Origin: Limanda limanda
Lineage: Eukaryota; Chordata; Actinopteri; Pleuronectiformes; Pleuronectidae
DNA: 64,000 nucleotides
NCBI RefSeq assembly: GCF_963576545.1
Contig: NW_026870488.1
Coordinates: forward strand, 186,001-250,000
Direction: 5' to 3'
In this document: in pieces, positions 53,044 to 64,000 of the stretch
Layout of the letters: the number at the start of each line of letters is the position of its first letter
Position numbering within the stretch: position 1 is the stretch's first letter
Notes under the pieces: model-generated
Database searches by the model: none
The model's input: only the letters and a program-made list of their open reading frames with translations
What the model was told of the DNA's origin: nothing
Program-made: the position numbers and the translations under genes

Positions 53044-56000
53044 CAAGTCTCTCCGACCTTCACAAAAAAAGTTATTCAAGAATATCTCTTTCTCCTATGT
53101 GCTTTCATCCCTAACCCTAACCCTAACCCTTCCGAAAGTCGGAGAAGCTCAAGGATGGTACCGATCGATGCGCGCAACCCCATTTAGTGGGGGTAGAGCC
53201 TACTTGCAAGTCTCTCCGACCTTCACAAAAAAGGTTATTCAAGAATATCTCCTCAGATTTGGGGGAATTTCGTCGGTCAACCTCTTCCGAAGGTCGTACA
53301 AGCTCGGGGATGGTACGAATCGATCCGCAGGACCCAAATTAGTCCAGATGCAACCACTTTCCAAGTCTCTCCGACCTTCACAAAAAAAGTTATTCAAGAA
53401 TATCTCTTTCTCCTATGTGCTTTCATCCCTAACCCTAACCCTAACCCTTCCGAAAGTCGGAGAAGCTCAAGGATGGTACCGATCGATGCGCGCTACCCCA
53501 TTTAGTGGGGGTAGAGCCTACTTGCAAGTCTCTCCGACCTTCACAAAAAAAGTTATTCAAGAATATCTCTTTCTCCTATGTGCTTTCATCCCTAACCCTA
53601 ACCCTAACCCTTCCGAAAGTCGGAGAAGCTCAAGGATGGTACCGATCGATGCGCGCTACCCCATTTAGTGGGGGTAGAGCCTACTTGCAAGTCTCTCCGA
53701 CCTTCACAAAAAAAGTTATTCAAGAATATCTCTTTCTCCTATGTGCTTTCATCCCTAACCCTAACCCTAACCCTTCCGAAAGTCGGAGAAGCTCAAGGAT
53801 GGTACCGATCGATGCGCGCTACCCCATTTAGTGGGGGTAGAGCCTACTTGCAAGTCTCTCCGACCTTCACAAAAAAAGTTATTCAAGAATATCTCTTTCT
53901 CCTATGTGCTTTCATCCCTAACCCTAACCCTAACCCTTCCGAAAGTCGGAGAAGCTCAAGGATGGTACTGATCGATGCGCGCAACCCCATTTAGTGGGGG
54001 TAGAGCCTACTTGCAAGTCTCTCCGACCTTCACAAAAAAAGTTATTCAAGAATATCTCCTCAGATTTGGGGGAATTTCGTCGGTCGACCTCTTCCGAAGG
54101 TCGTACAAGCTCGGGGATGGTACCAATCGATCCGCAGGACCCAAATTAGTCCAGATGCAACCACTTTCCAAGTCTCTCCGACCTTCACAAAAAAAGTTAT
54201 TCAAGAATATCTCTTTCTCCTATGTGCTTTCATCCCTAACCCTAACCCTAACCCTTCCGAAAGTCGGAGAAGCTCAAGGATGGTACCAATCGATGCGCGC
54301 TACCCCATTTAGTGGGGGTAGAGCCTACTTGCAAGTCTCTCCGACCTTCACAAAAAAAGTTATTCAAGAATATCTCTTTCTCCTATGTGCTTTCATCCCT
54401 AACCCTAACCCTAACCCTTCCGAAAGTCGGAGAAGCTCAAGGATGGTACCGATCGATGCGCGCTACCCCATTTAGTGGGGGTAGAGCCTACTTGCAAGTC
54501 TCTCCGACCTTCACAAAAAAAGTTATTCAAGAATATCTCCTCAGATTTGGGGGAATTTCGTCGGTCGACCTCTTCCGAAGGTCGTACAAGCTCGGGGATG
54601 GTACCAATCGATCCGCAGGACCCAAATTAGTCCAGATGCAACCACTTTCCAAGTCTCTCCGACCTTCACAAAAAAAGTTATTCAAGAATATCTCTTTCTC
54701 CTATGTGCTTTCATCCCTAACCCTAACCCTAACCCTTCCGAAAGTCGGAGAAGCTCAAGGATGGTACCGATCGATGCGCGCTACCCCATTTAGTGGGGGT
54801 AGAGCCTACTTGCAAGTCTCTCCGACCTTCACAAAAAAAGTTATTCAAGAATATCTCTTTCTCCTATGTGCTTTCATCCCTAACCCTAACCCTAACCCTT
54901 CCGAAAGTCGGAGAAGCTCAAGCATGGTACCGATCGATGCGCGCTACCCCATTTAGTGGGGGTAGAGCCTACTTGCAAGTCTCTCCGACCTTCACAAAAA
55001 AAGTTATTCAAGAATATCTCTTTCTCCTATGTGCTTTCATCCCTAACCCTAACCCTAACCCTTCCGAAAGTCGGAGAAGCTCAAGGATGGTACCGATCGA
55101 TGCGCGCTACCCCATTTAGTGGGGGTAGAGCCTACTTGCAAGTCTCTCCGACCTTCACAAAAAAAGTTATTCAAGAATATCTCTTTCTCCTATGTGCTTT
55201 CATCCCTAACCCTAACCCTAACCCTTCCGAAAGTCGGAGAAGCTCAAAGATGGTACCGATAGATGCGCGCTACCCCATTTAGTGGGGGTAGAGCCTACTT
55301 GCAAGTCTCTCCGACCTTCACAAAAAAAGTTATTCAAGAATATCTCTTTCTCCTATGTGCTTTCATCCCTAACCCTAACCCTTCCGAAAGTCGGAGAAGC
55401 TCAAGGATGGTACCGATCGATGCGCGTTACCCCATTTAGTGGGGGTAGAGCCTACTTGCAAGTCTCTCCGACCTTCACAAAAAAAGTTATTCAAGAATAT
55501 CTCTTTCTCCTATGTGCTTTCATCCCTAACCCTAACCCTAACCCTTCCGAAAGTCGGAGAAGCTCAAGGATGGTACCGATCGATGCGCGCTACCCATTTA
55601 GTGGGGGTAGAGCCTACTTGCAAGTCTCTCCGACCTTCACAAAAAAAGTTATTCAAGAATATCTCTTTCTCCTATGTGCTTTCATCCCTAACCCTAACCC
55701 TAACCCTTCCGAAAGTCGGAGAAGCTCAAGGATGGTACCGATCGATGCGCGCTACCCCATTTAGTGGGGGTAGAGCCTACTTGCAAGTCTCTCCGACCTT
55801 CACAAAAAAAGTTATTCAAGAATATCTCCTCAGATTTGGGGGAATTTCGTCGGTCGACCTCTTCCGAAGGTCGTACAAGCTCGGGGATGGTACCAATCGA
55901 TCCGCAGGACCCAAATTAAACCAGATGCAACCACTTTCCAAGTCTCTCCGACCTTCACAAAAAAAGTTATTCAAGAATATCTCTTTCTCCTATGTGCTTT

Positions 56001-59000
56001 CATCCCTAACCCTAACCCTAACCCTTCCGAAAGTCGGAGAAGCTCAAGGATGGTACCGATCGATGCGCGCTACCCCATTTAGTGGGGGTAGAGCCTACTT
56101 GCAAGTCTCTCCGACCTTCACAAAAAAAGTTATTCAAGAATATCTCTTTCTCCTATGTGCTTTCATCCCTAACCCTAACCCTAACCCTTCCGAAAGTCGG
56201 AGAAGCTCAAGGATGGTACCGATCGATGCGCGCAACCCCATTTAGTGGGGGTAGAGCCTACTTGCAAGTCTCTCCGACCTTCACAAAAAAGGTTATTCAA
56301 GAATATCTCCTCAGATTTGGGGGAATTTCGTCGGTCAACCTCTTCCGAAGGTCGTACAAGCTCGGGGATGGTACGAATCGATCCGCAGGACCCAAATTAG
56401 TCCAGATGCAACCACTTTCCAAGTCTCTCCGACCTTCACAAAAAAAGTTATTCAAGAATATCTCTTTCTCCTATGTGCTTTCATCCCTAACCCTAACCCT
56501 AACCCTTCCGAAAGTCGGAGAAGCTCAAGGATGGTACCGATCGATGCGCGCTACCCCATTTAGTGGGGGTAGAGCCTACTTGCAAGTCTCTCCGACCTTC
56601 ACAAAAAAAGTTATTCAAGAATATCTCTTTCTCCTATGTGCTTTCATCCCTAACCCTAACCCTAACCCTTCCGAAAGTCGGAGAAGCTCAAGGATGGTAC
56701 CGATCGATGCGCGCTACCCCATTTAGTGGGGGTAGAGCCTACTTGCAAGTCTCTCCGACCTTCACAAAAAAAGTTATTCAAGAATATCTCTTTCTCCTAT
56801 GTGCTTTCATCCCTAACCCTAACCCTAACCCTTCCGAAAGTCGGAGAAGCTCAAGGATGGTACCGATCGATGCGCGCTACCCCATTTAGTGGGGGTAGAG
56901 CCTACTTGCAAGTCTCTCCGACCTTCACAAAAAAAGTTATTCAAGAATATCTCTTTCTCCTATGTGCTTTCATCCCTAACCCTAACCCTAACCCTTCCGA
57001 AAGTCGGAGAAGCTCAAGGATGGTACTGATCGATGCGCGCAACCCCATTTAGTGGGGGTAGAGCCTACTTGCAAGTCTCTCCGACCTTCACAAAAAAAGT
57101 TATTCAAGAATATCTCCTCAGATTTGGGGGAATTTCGTCGGTCGACCTCTTCCGAAGGTCGTACAAGCTCGGGGATGGTACCAATCGATCCGCAGGACCC
57201 AAATTAGTCCAGATGCAACCACTTTCCAAGTCTCTCCGACCTTCACAAAAAAAGTTATTCAAGAATATCTCTTTCTCCTATGTGCTTTCATCCCTAACCC
57301 TAACCCTAACCCTTCCGAAAGTCGGAGAAGCTCAAGGATGGTACCAATCGATGCGCGCTACCCCATTTAGTGGGGGTAGAGCCTACTTGCAAGTCTCTCC
57401 GACCTTCACAAAAAAAGTTATTCAAGAATATCTCTTTCTCCTATGTGCTTTCATCCCTAACCCTAACCCTAACCCTTCCGAAAGTCGGAGAAGCTCAAGG
57501 ATGGTACCGATCGATGCGCGCTACCCCATTTAGTGGGGGTAGAGCCTACTTGCAAGTCTCTCCGACCTTCACAAAAAAAGTTATTCAAGAATATCTCCTC
57601 AGATTTGGGGGAATTTCGTCGGTCGACCTCTTCCGAAGGTCGTACAAGCTCGGGGATGGTACCAATCGATCCGCAGGACCCAAATTAGTCCAGATGCAAC
57701 CACTTTCCAAGTCTCTCCGACCTTCACAAAAAAAGTTATTCAAGAATATCTCTTTCTCCTATGTGCTTTCATCCCTAACCCTAACCCTAACCCTTCCGAA
57801 AGTCGGAGAAGCTCAAGGATGGTACCGATCGATGCGCGCTACCCCATTTAGTGGGGGTAGAGCCTACTTGCAAGTCTCTCCGACCTTCACAAAAAAAGTT
57901 ATTCAAGAATATCTCTTTCTCCTATGTGCTTTCATCCCTAACCCTAACCCTAACCCTTCCGAAAGTCGGAGAAGCTCAAGCATGGTACCGATCGATGCGC
58001 GCTACCCCATTTAGTGGGGGTAGAGCCTACTTGCAAGTCTCTCCGACCTTCACAAAAAAAGTTATTCAAGAATATCTCTTTCTCCTATGTGCTTTCATCC
58101 CTAACCCTAACCCTAACCCTTCCGAAAGTCGGAGAAGCTCAAGGATGGTACCGATCGATGCGCGCTACCCCATTTAGTGGGGGTAGAGCCTACTTGCAAG
58201 TCTCTCCGACCTTCACAAAAAAAGTTATTCAAGAATATCTCTTTCTCCTATGTGCTTTCATCCCTAACCCTAACCCTAACCCTTCCGAAAGTCGGAGAAG
58301 CTCAAAGATGGTACCGATAGATGCGCGCTACCCCATTTAGTGGGGGTAGAGCCTACTTGCAAGTCTCTCCGACCTTCACAAAAAAAGTTATTCAAGAATA
58401 TCTCTTTCTCCTATGTGCTTTCATCCCTAACCCTAACCCTTCCGAAAGTCGGAGAAGCTCAAGGATGGTACCGATCGATGCGCGTTACCCCATTTAGTGG
58501 GGGTAGAGCCTACTTGCAAGTCTCTCCGACCTTCACAAAAAAAGTTATTCAAGAATATCTCTTTCTCCTATGTGCTTTCATCCCTAACCCTAACCCTAAC
58601 CCTTCCGAAAGTCGGAGAAGCTCAAGGATGGTACCGATCGATGCGCGCTACCCATTTAGTGGGGGTAGAGCCTACTTGCAAGTCTCTCCGACCTTCACAA
58701 AAAAAGTTATTCAAGAATATCTCTTTCTCCTATGTGCTTTCATCCCTAACCCTAACCCTAACCCTTCCGAAAGTCGGAGAAGCTCAAGGATGGTACCGAT
58801 CGATGCGCGCTACCCCATTTAGTGGGGGTAGAGCCTACTTGCAAGTCTCTCCGACCTTCACAAAAAAAGTTATTCAAGAATATCTCCTCAGATTTGGGGG
58901 AATTTCGTCGGTCGACCTCTTCCGAAGGTCGTACAAGCTCGGGGATGGTACCAATCGATCCGCAGGACCCAAATTAAACCAGATGCAACCACTTTCCAAG

Positions 59001-59150
59001 TCTCTCCGACCTTCACAAAAAAAGTTATTCAAGAATATCTCTTTCTCCTATGTGCTTTCATCCCTAACCCTAACCCTAACCCTTCCGAAAGTCGGAGAAG
59101 CTCAAGGATGGTACCGATCGATGCGCGCTACCCCATTTAGTGGGGGTAGA
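53044..59150 (+). repeat. 3,058-bp higher-order repeat, two copies
   Basis: B units at 53207, 54014, 54495 and 55784 recur at 56265, 57072, 57553 and 58842 (+3,058). Shared rare variants include GGTCAACC and GGTACGAATCG in B, AAGCATGGTACC, GATAGATGCG, CGCGTTACCCC, the one-base deletion CTACCCATTTAG (about 55592 and 58650) and AATTAAACCAG in B (about 55915 and 58973). Confidence 0.9.
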
Positions 59151-62100
59151 GCCTACTTGCAAGTCTCTCCGACCTTCACAAAAAAAGTTATTCAAGAATA
59201 TCTCTTTCTCCTATGTGCTTTCATCCCTAACCCTAACCCTAACCCTTCCGAAAGTCGGAGAAGCTCAAGGATGGTACCGATCGATGCGCGCTATCCCATT
59301 TAGTGGGGGTAGAGCCTACTTGCAAGTCTGTCCGACCTTCACAAAAAAAGTTATTCAAGAATATCTCTTTCTCCTATGTGCTTTCATCCCTAACCCTAAC
59401 CCTAACCCTTCCGAAAGTCGGAGAAGCTCAAGGATGGTACCGATCGATGCGCGCTACCCCATTTAGTGGGGGTAGAGCCTACTTGCAAGTCTCTCCGACC
59501 TTCACAAAAAAAGTTATTCAAGAATATCTCTTTCTCCTATGTGCTTTCATCCCTAACCCTAACCCTAACCCTTCCGAAAGTCGGAGAAGCTCAACGATGG
59601 TACCGATCGATGCGCGCTACCCCATTTAGTGGGGGTAGAGCCTACTTGCAAGTCTCTCCGACCTTCACAAAAAAAGTTATTCAAGAATATCTCTTTCTCC
59701 TATGTGCTTTCATCCCTAACCCTAACCCTAACCCTTCCGAAAGTCGGAGAAGCTCAAGGATGGTACCGATCGATGCGCGCTACCCCATTTAGTGGGGGTA
59801 GAGCCTACTTGCAAGTCTCTCCGACCTTCACAAAAAAAGTTATTCAAGAATATCTCTTTCTCCTATGTGCTTTCATCCCTAACCCTAACCCTAACCCTTC
59901 CGAAAGTCGGAGAAGCTCAAGGATGGTACTGATCGATGCGCGCAACCCCATTTAGTGGGGGTAGAGCCTACTTGCAAGTCTCTCCGACCTTCACAAAAAA
60001 AGTTATTCAAGAATATCTCCTCAGATTTGGGGGAATTTCGTCGGTCGACCTCTTCCGAAGGTCGTACAAGCTCGGGGATGGTACCAATCGATCCGCAGGA
60101 CCCAAATTAGAACAGATGCAACCACTTTCCAAGTCTTTCCGACCTTCACAAAAAAAGTTATTCAAGAATATCTCTTTCTCCTATGTGCTTTCATCCCTAA
60201 CCCTAACCCTAACCCTTCCGAAAGTCGGAGAAGCTCAAGGATGGTACCGATCGATGCGCGCTACCCCATTTAGTGGGGGTAGAGCCTACTTGCAAGTCTC
60301 TCCGACCTTCAAAAAAAAAGTTATTCAAGAATATCTCTTTCTCCTATGTGCTTTCATCCCTAACCCTAACCCTAACCCTTCCGAAAGTCGGAGAAGCTCA
60401 AGGATGGTACCGATCGATGCGCGCTACCCCATTTAGTGGGGGTAGAGCCTACTTGCAAGTCTCTCCGACCTTCACAAAAAAAGTTATTCAAGAATATCTC
60501 TTTCTCCTATGTGCTTTCATCCCTAACCCTAACCCTAACCCTTCCGAAAGTCGGAGAAGCTCAAGGATGGTACCGATCGATGCGCGCTACCCCATTTAGT
60601 GGGGGTAGAGCCTACTTGCAAGTCTCTCCGACCTTCACAAAAAAAGTTATTCAAGAATATCTCTTTCTCCTATGTGCTTTCATCCCTAACCCTAACCCTA
60701 ACCCTTCCGAAAGTCGGAGAAGCTCAAGGATGGTACCGATCGATGCGCGCTACCCCATTTAGTGGGGGTAGAGCCTACTTGCAAGTCTCTCCGACCTTCA
60801 CAAAAAAAGTTATTCAAGAATATCTCTTTCTCCTATGTGCTTTCATCCCTAACCCTAACCCTAACCCTTCCGAAAGTCGGAGAAGCTCAAGGATGGTACC
60901 AATCGATGCGCGCTACCCCATTTAGTGGGGGTAGAGCCTACTTGCAAGTCTCTCCGACCTTCACAAAAAAAGTTATTCAAGAATATCTCTTTCTCCTATG
61001 TGCTTTCATCCCTAACCCTAACCCTAACCCTTCCGAAAGTCGGAGAAGCTCAAGGATGGTACCGATCGATGCGCGCTACCCCATTTAGTGGGGGTAGAGC
61101 CTACTTGCAAGTCTCTCCGACCTTCACAAAAAAAGTTATTCAAGAATATCTCCTCAGATTTGGGGGAATTTCGTCGGTCGACCTCTTCCGAAGGTCGTAC
61201 AAGCTCGGGGATGGTACCAATCGATCCGCAGGACCCAAATTAGTCCAGATGCAACCACTTTCCAAGTCTCTCCGACCTTCACAAAAAAAGTTATTCAAGA
61301 ATATCTCTTTCTCCTATGTGCTTTCATCCCTAACCCTAACCCTAACCCTTCCGAAAGTCGGAGAAGCTCAAGGATGGTACCGATCGATGCGCGCTACCCC
61401 ATTTAGTGGGGGTAGAGCCTACTTGCAAGTCTCTCCGACCTTCACAAAAAAAGTTATTCAAGAATATCTCTTTCTCCTATGTGCTTTCATCCCTAACCCT
61501 AACCCTAACCCTTCCGAAAGTCGGAGAAGCTCAAGCATGGTACCGATCGATGCGCGCTACCCCATTTAGTGGGGGTAGAGCCTACTTGCAAGTCTCTCCG
61601 ACCTTCACAAAAAAAGTTATTCAAGAATATCTCTTTCTCCTATGTGCTTTCATCCCTAACCCTAACCCTAACCCTTCCGAAAGTCGGAGAAGCTCAAGGA
61701 TGGTACCGATCGATGCGCGCTACCCCATTTAGTGGGGGTAGAGCCTACTTGCAAGTCTCTCCGACCTTCACAAAAAAAGTTATTCAAGAATATCTCTTTC
61801 TCCTATGTGCTTTCATCCCTAACCCTAACCCTAACCCTTCCGAAAGTCGGAGAAGCTCAAAGATGGTACCGATAGATGCGCGCTACCCCATTTAGTGGGG
61901 GTAGAGCCTACTTGCAAGTCTCTCCGACCTTCACAAAAAAAGTTATTCAAGAATATCTCTTTCTCCTATGTGCTTTCATCCCTAACCCTAACCCTTCCGA
62001 AAGTCGGAGAAGCTCAAGGATGGTACCGATCGATGCGCGTTACCCCATTTAGTGGGGGTAGAGCCTACTTGCAAGTCTCTCCGACCTTCACAAAAAAAGT

Positions 62101-64000
62101 TATTCAAGAATATCTCTTTCTCCTATGTGCTTTCATCCCTAACCCTAACCCTAACCCTTCCGAAAGTCGGAGAAGCTCAAGGATGGTACCGATCGATGCG
62201 CGCTACCCATTTAGTGGGGGTAGAGCCTACTTGCAAGTCTCTCCGACCTTCACAAAAAAAGTTATTCAAGAATATCTCTTTCTCCTATGTGCTTTCATCC
62301 CTAACCCTAACCCTAACCCTTCCGAAAGTCGGAGAAGCTCAAGGATGGTACCGATCGATGCGCGCTACCCCATTTAGTGGGGGTAGAGCCTACTTGCAAG
62401 TCTCTCCGACCTTCACAAAAAAAGTTATTCAAGAATATCTCCTCAGATTTGGGGGAATTTCGTCGGTCGACCTCTTCCGAAGGTCGTACAAGCTCGGGGA
62501 TGGTACCAATCGATCCGCAGGACCCAAATTAAACCAGATGCAACCACTTTCCAAGTCTCTCCGACCTTCACAAAAAAAGTTATTCAAGAATATCTCTTTC
62601 TCCTATGTGCTTTCATCCCTAACCCTAACCCTAACCCTTCCGAAAGTCGGAGAAGCTCAAGGATGGTACCGATCGATGCGCGCTACCCCATTTAGTGGGG
62701 GTAGAGCCTACTTGCAAGTCTCTCCGACCTTCACAAAAAAAGTTATTCAAGAATATCTCTTTCTCCTATGTGCTTTCATCCCTAACCCTAACCCTAACCC
62801 TTCCGAAAGTCGGAGAAGCTCAAGGATGGTACCGATCGATGCGCGCTATCCCATTTAGTGGGGGTAGAGCCTACTTGCAAGTCTGTCCGACCTTCACAAA
62901 AAAAGTTATTCAAGAATATCTCTTTCTCCTATGTGCTTTCATCCCTAACCCTAACCCTAACCCTTCCGAAAGTCGGAGAAGCTCAAGGATGGTACCGATC
63001 GATGCGCGCTACCCCATTTAGTGGGGGTAGAGCCTACTTGCAAGTCTCTCCGACCTTCACAAAAAAAGTTATTCAAGAATATCTCTTTCTCCTATGTGCT
63101 TTCATCCCTAACCCTAACCCTAACCCTTCCGAAAGTCGGAGAAGCTCAACGATGGTACCGATCGATGCGCGCTACCCCATTTAGTGGGGGTAGAGCCTAC
63201 TTGCAAGTCTCTCCGACCTTCACAAAAAAAGTTATTCAAGAATATCTCTTTCTCCTATGTGCTTTCATCCCTAACCCTAACCCTAACCCTTCCGAAAGTC
63301 GGAGAAGCTCAAGGATGGTACCGATCGATGCGCGCTACCCCATTTAGTGGGGGTAGAGCCTACTTGCAAGTCTCTCCGACCTTCACAAAAAAAGTTATTC
63401 AAGAATATCTCTTTCTCCTATGTGCTTTCATCCCTAACCCTAACCCTAACCCTTCCGAAAGTCGGAGAAGCTCAAGGATGGTACTGATCGATGCGCGCAA
63501 CCCCATTTAGTGGGGGTAGAGCCTACTTGCAAGTCTCTCCGACCTTCACAAAAAAAGTTATTCAAGAATATCTCCTCAGATTTGGGGGAATTTCGTCGGT
63601 CGACCTCTTCCGAAGGTCGTACAAGCTCGGGGATGGTACCAATCGATCCGCAGGACCCAAATTAGAACAGATGCAACCACTTTCCAAGTCTTTCCGACCT
63701 TCACAAAAAAAGTTATTCAAGAATATCTCTTTCTCCTATGTGCTTTCATCCCTAACCCTAACCCTAACCCTTCCGAAAGTCGGAGAAGCTCAAGGATGGT
63801 ACCGATCGATGCGCGCTACCCCATTTAGTGGGGGTAGAGCCTACTTGCAAGTCTCTCCGACCTTCAAAAAAAAAGTTATTCAAGAATATCTCTTTCTCCT
63901 ATGTGCTTTCATCCCTAACCCTAACCCTAACCCTTCCGAAAGTCGGAGAAGCTCAAGGATGGTACCGATCGATGCGCGTTACCCCATTTAGTGGGGGTAG
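57207..64000 (+). repeat. 3,555-bp higher-order repeat overlapping the 3,058-bp repeat
   Basis: B units at 57553, 58842 and 59975 recur at 61108, 62397 and 63530 (+3,555). The paired variants are GTACCAATCGATGCG in A (about 57341 and 60896), the CTACCCATTTAG deletion (about 58650 and 62205), CTATCCC, AAGTCTGTCCG (about 59325 and 62880), CTCAACGATGG, AATTAGAACAG in B and CTTCAAAAAAAAAG (about 60307 and 63862). The second copy runs off the window. Confidence 0.9.

Larger units (their letters stand above)
1..64000 (+). repeat. Telomere-hexamer-bearing two-monomer satellite array (whole window)
   Basis: The entire window is a tandem head-to-tail array of two related monomers, A (163 bp) and B (155 bp), with no interruption by unique sequence, inserted element or inverted unit. 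Starting each unit at CAAGTCTCTC, I count 81 B units, 315 complete A units and two partial A units at the edges (1-112 and the last 153 bp). 27 A units are 157 bp and 3 are 162 bp; with these lengths the total is exactly 64,000, so no other net indel is needed. GC of the A consensus is about 47%. Known biology: satellites with embedded telomere hexamers are typical of telomere-associated (subtelomeric) DNA, and less often of pericentromeres. The chromosomal location is inferred, not shown. No gene, RNA or mobile element was seen anywhere in the window. Confidence 0.97.

Noticed and set aside
1..64000. CRISPR array
   Set aside because: Units are 155-163 bp of near-identical sequence throughout, with no unique spacers between short repeats and no cas genes.
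1..64000. Tandem rRNA, 5S or tRNA gene cluster
   Set aside because: The monomer has no recognisable 5S internal promoter boxes, tRNA A/B boxes in order, or rRNA sequence, and reading it on both strands gives no RNA gene structure.
1..64000. Assembly artefact from a collapsed or looped repeat
   Set aside because: Nested duplications with private single-base differences and non-uniform spacing are not what simple looping produces. It cannot be fully excluded without raw reads.

Overview
The whole 64 kb window is one uninterrupted, head-to-tail satellite DNA array. I find no protein-coding gene, RNA gene, transposon or unique sequence in it. It starts and ends inside a repeat unit, so the array runs past both edges. 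All units have the same orientation.

Two related monomers build the array. Type A is 163 bp, with 315 complete and 2 edge-truncated copies. Type B is 155 bp, with 81 copies. Both begin with the same 45-bp core. A then has a 40-bp block made of about 20 bp of pyrimidine-rich sequence plus (CCCTAA)3CCC, where B has an unrelated 32-bp block. Both end in a homologous 78-bp segment that is about 70% identical by hand count (55/78). By my bookkeeping the only length changes are 27 A units that lost one CCCTAA hexamer (157 bp) and 3 A units that lost one C (162 bp). This inventory sums exactly to 64,000.

The embedded hexamer is the TTAGGG-type telomere repeat on the minus strand, with more than 900 copies. 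A eukaryotic subtelomeric or telomere-associated satellite is the simplest reading. The motif suits vertebrates, many fungi, stramenopiles and other protists; it argues against the TTTAGGG type usual in land plants. Species cannot be named from this sequence. The C-rich strand runs 5' to 3' on +, so if the array is subtelomeric the nearest chromosome end should lie to the left.

Layout: 0.4-1.9 kb holds AAB trimers (481 bp). About 1.7-8 kb holds overlapping 2,572-bp and 1,608-bp higher-order repeats. About 9.7-21 kb holds 5,635, 4,991 and 3,709-bp repeats containing an alternating A-run module. About 22.6-34.6 kb is a 7,533-bp duplication with a nested 1,751-bp tandem. About 31.4-37 kb is a 3,230-bp repeat. 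About 37-39.8 kb is a 1,296-bp repeat with 326-bp dimers. About 39.5-46 kb holds AAB trimers inside a 2,739-bp repeat. About 45.8-49.2 kb holds a 1,282-bp repeat. About 50.6-52.2 kb is the longest B-free run. About 53-64 kb holds 3,058-bp and 3,555-bp repeats. Shared rare variants at these exact spacings show repeated unequal exchange or segmental amplification.
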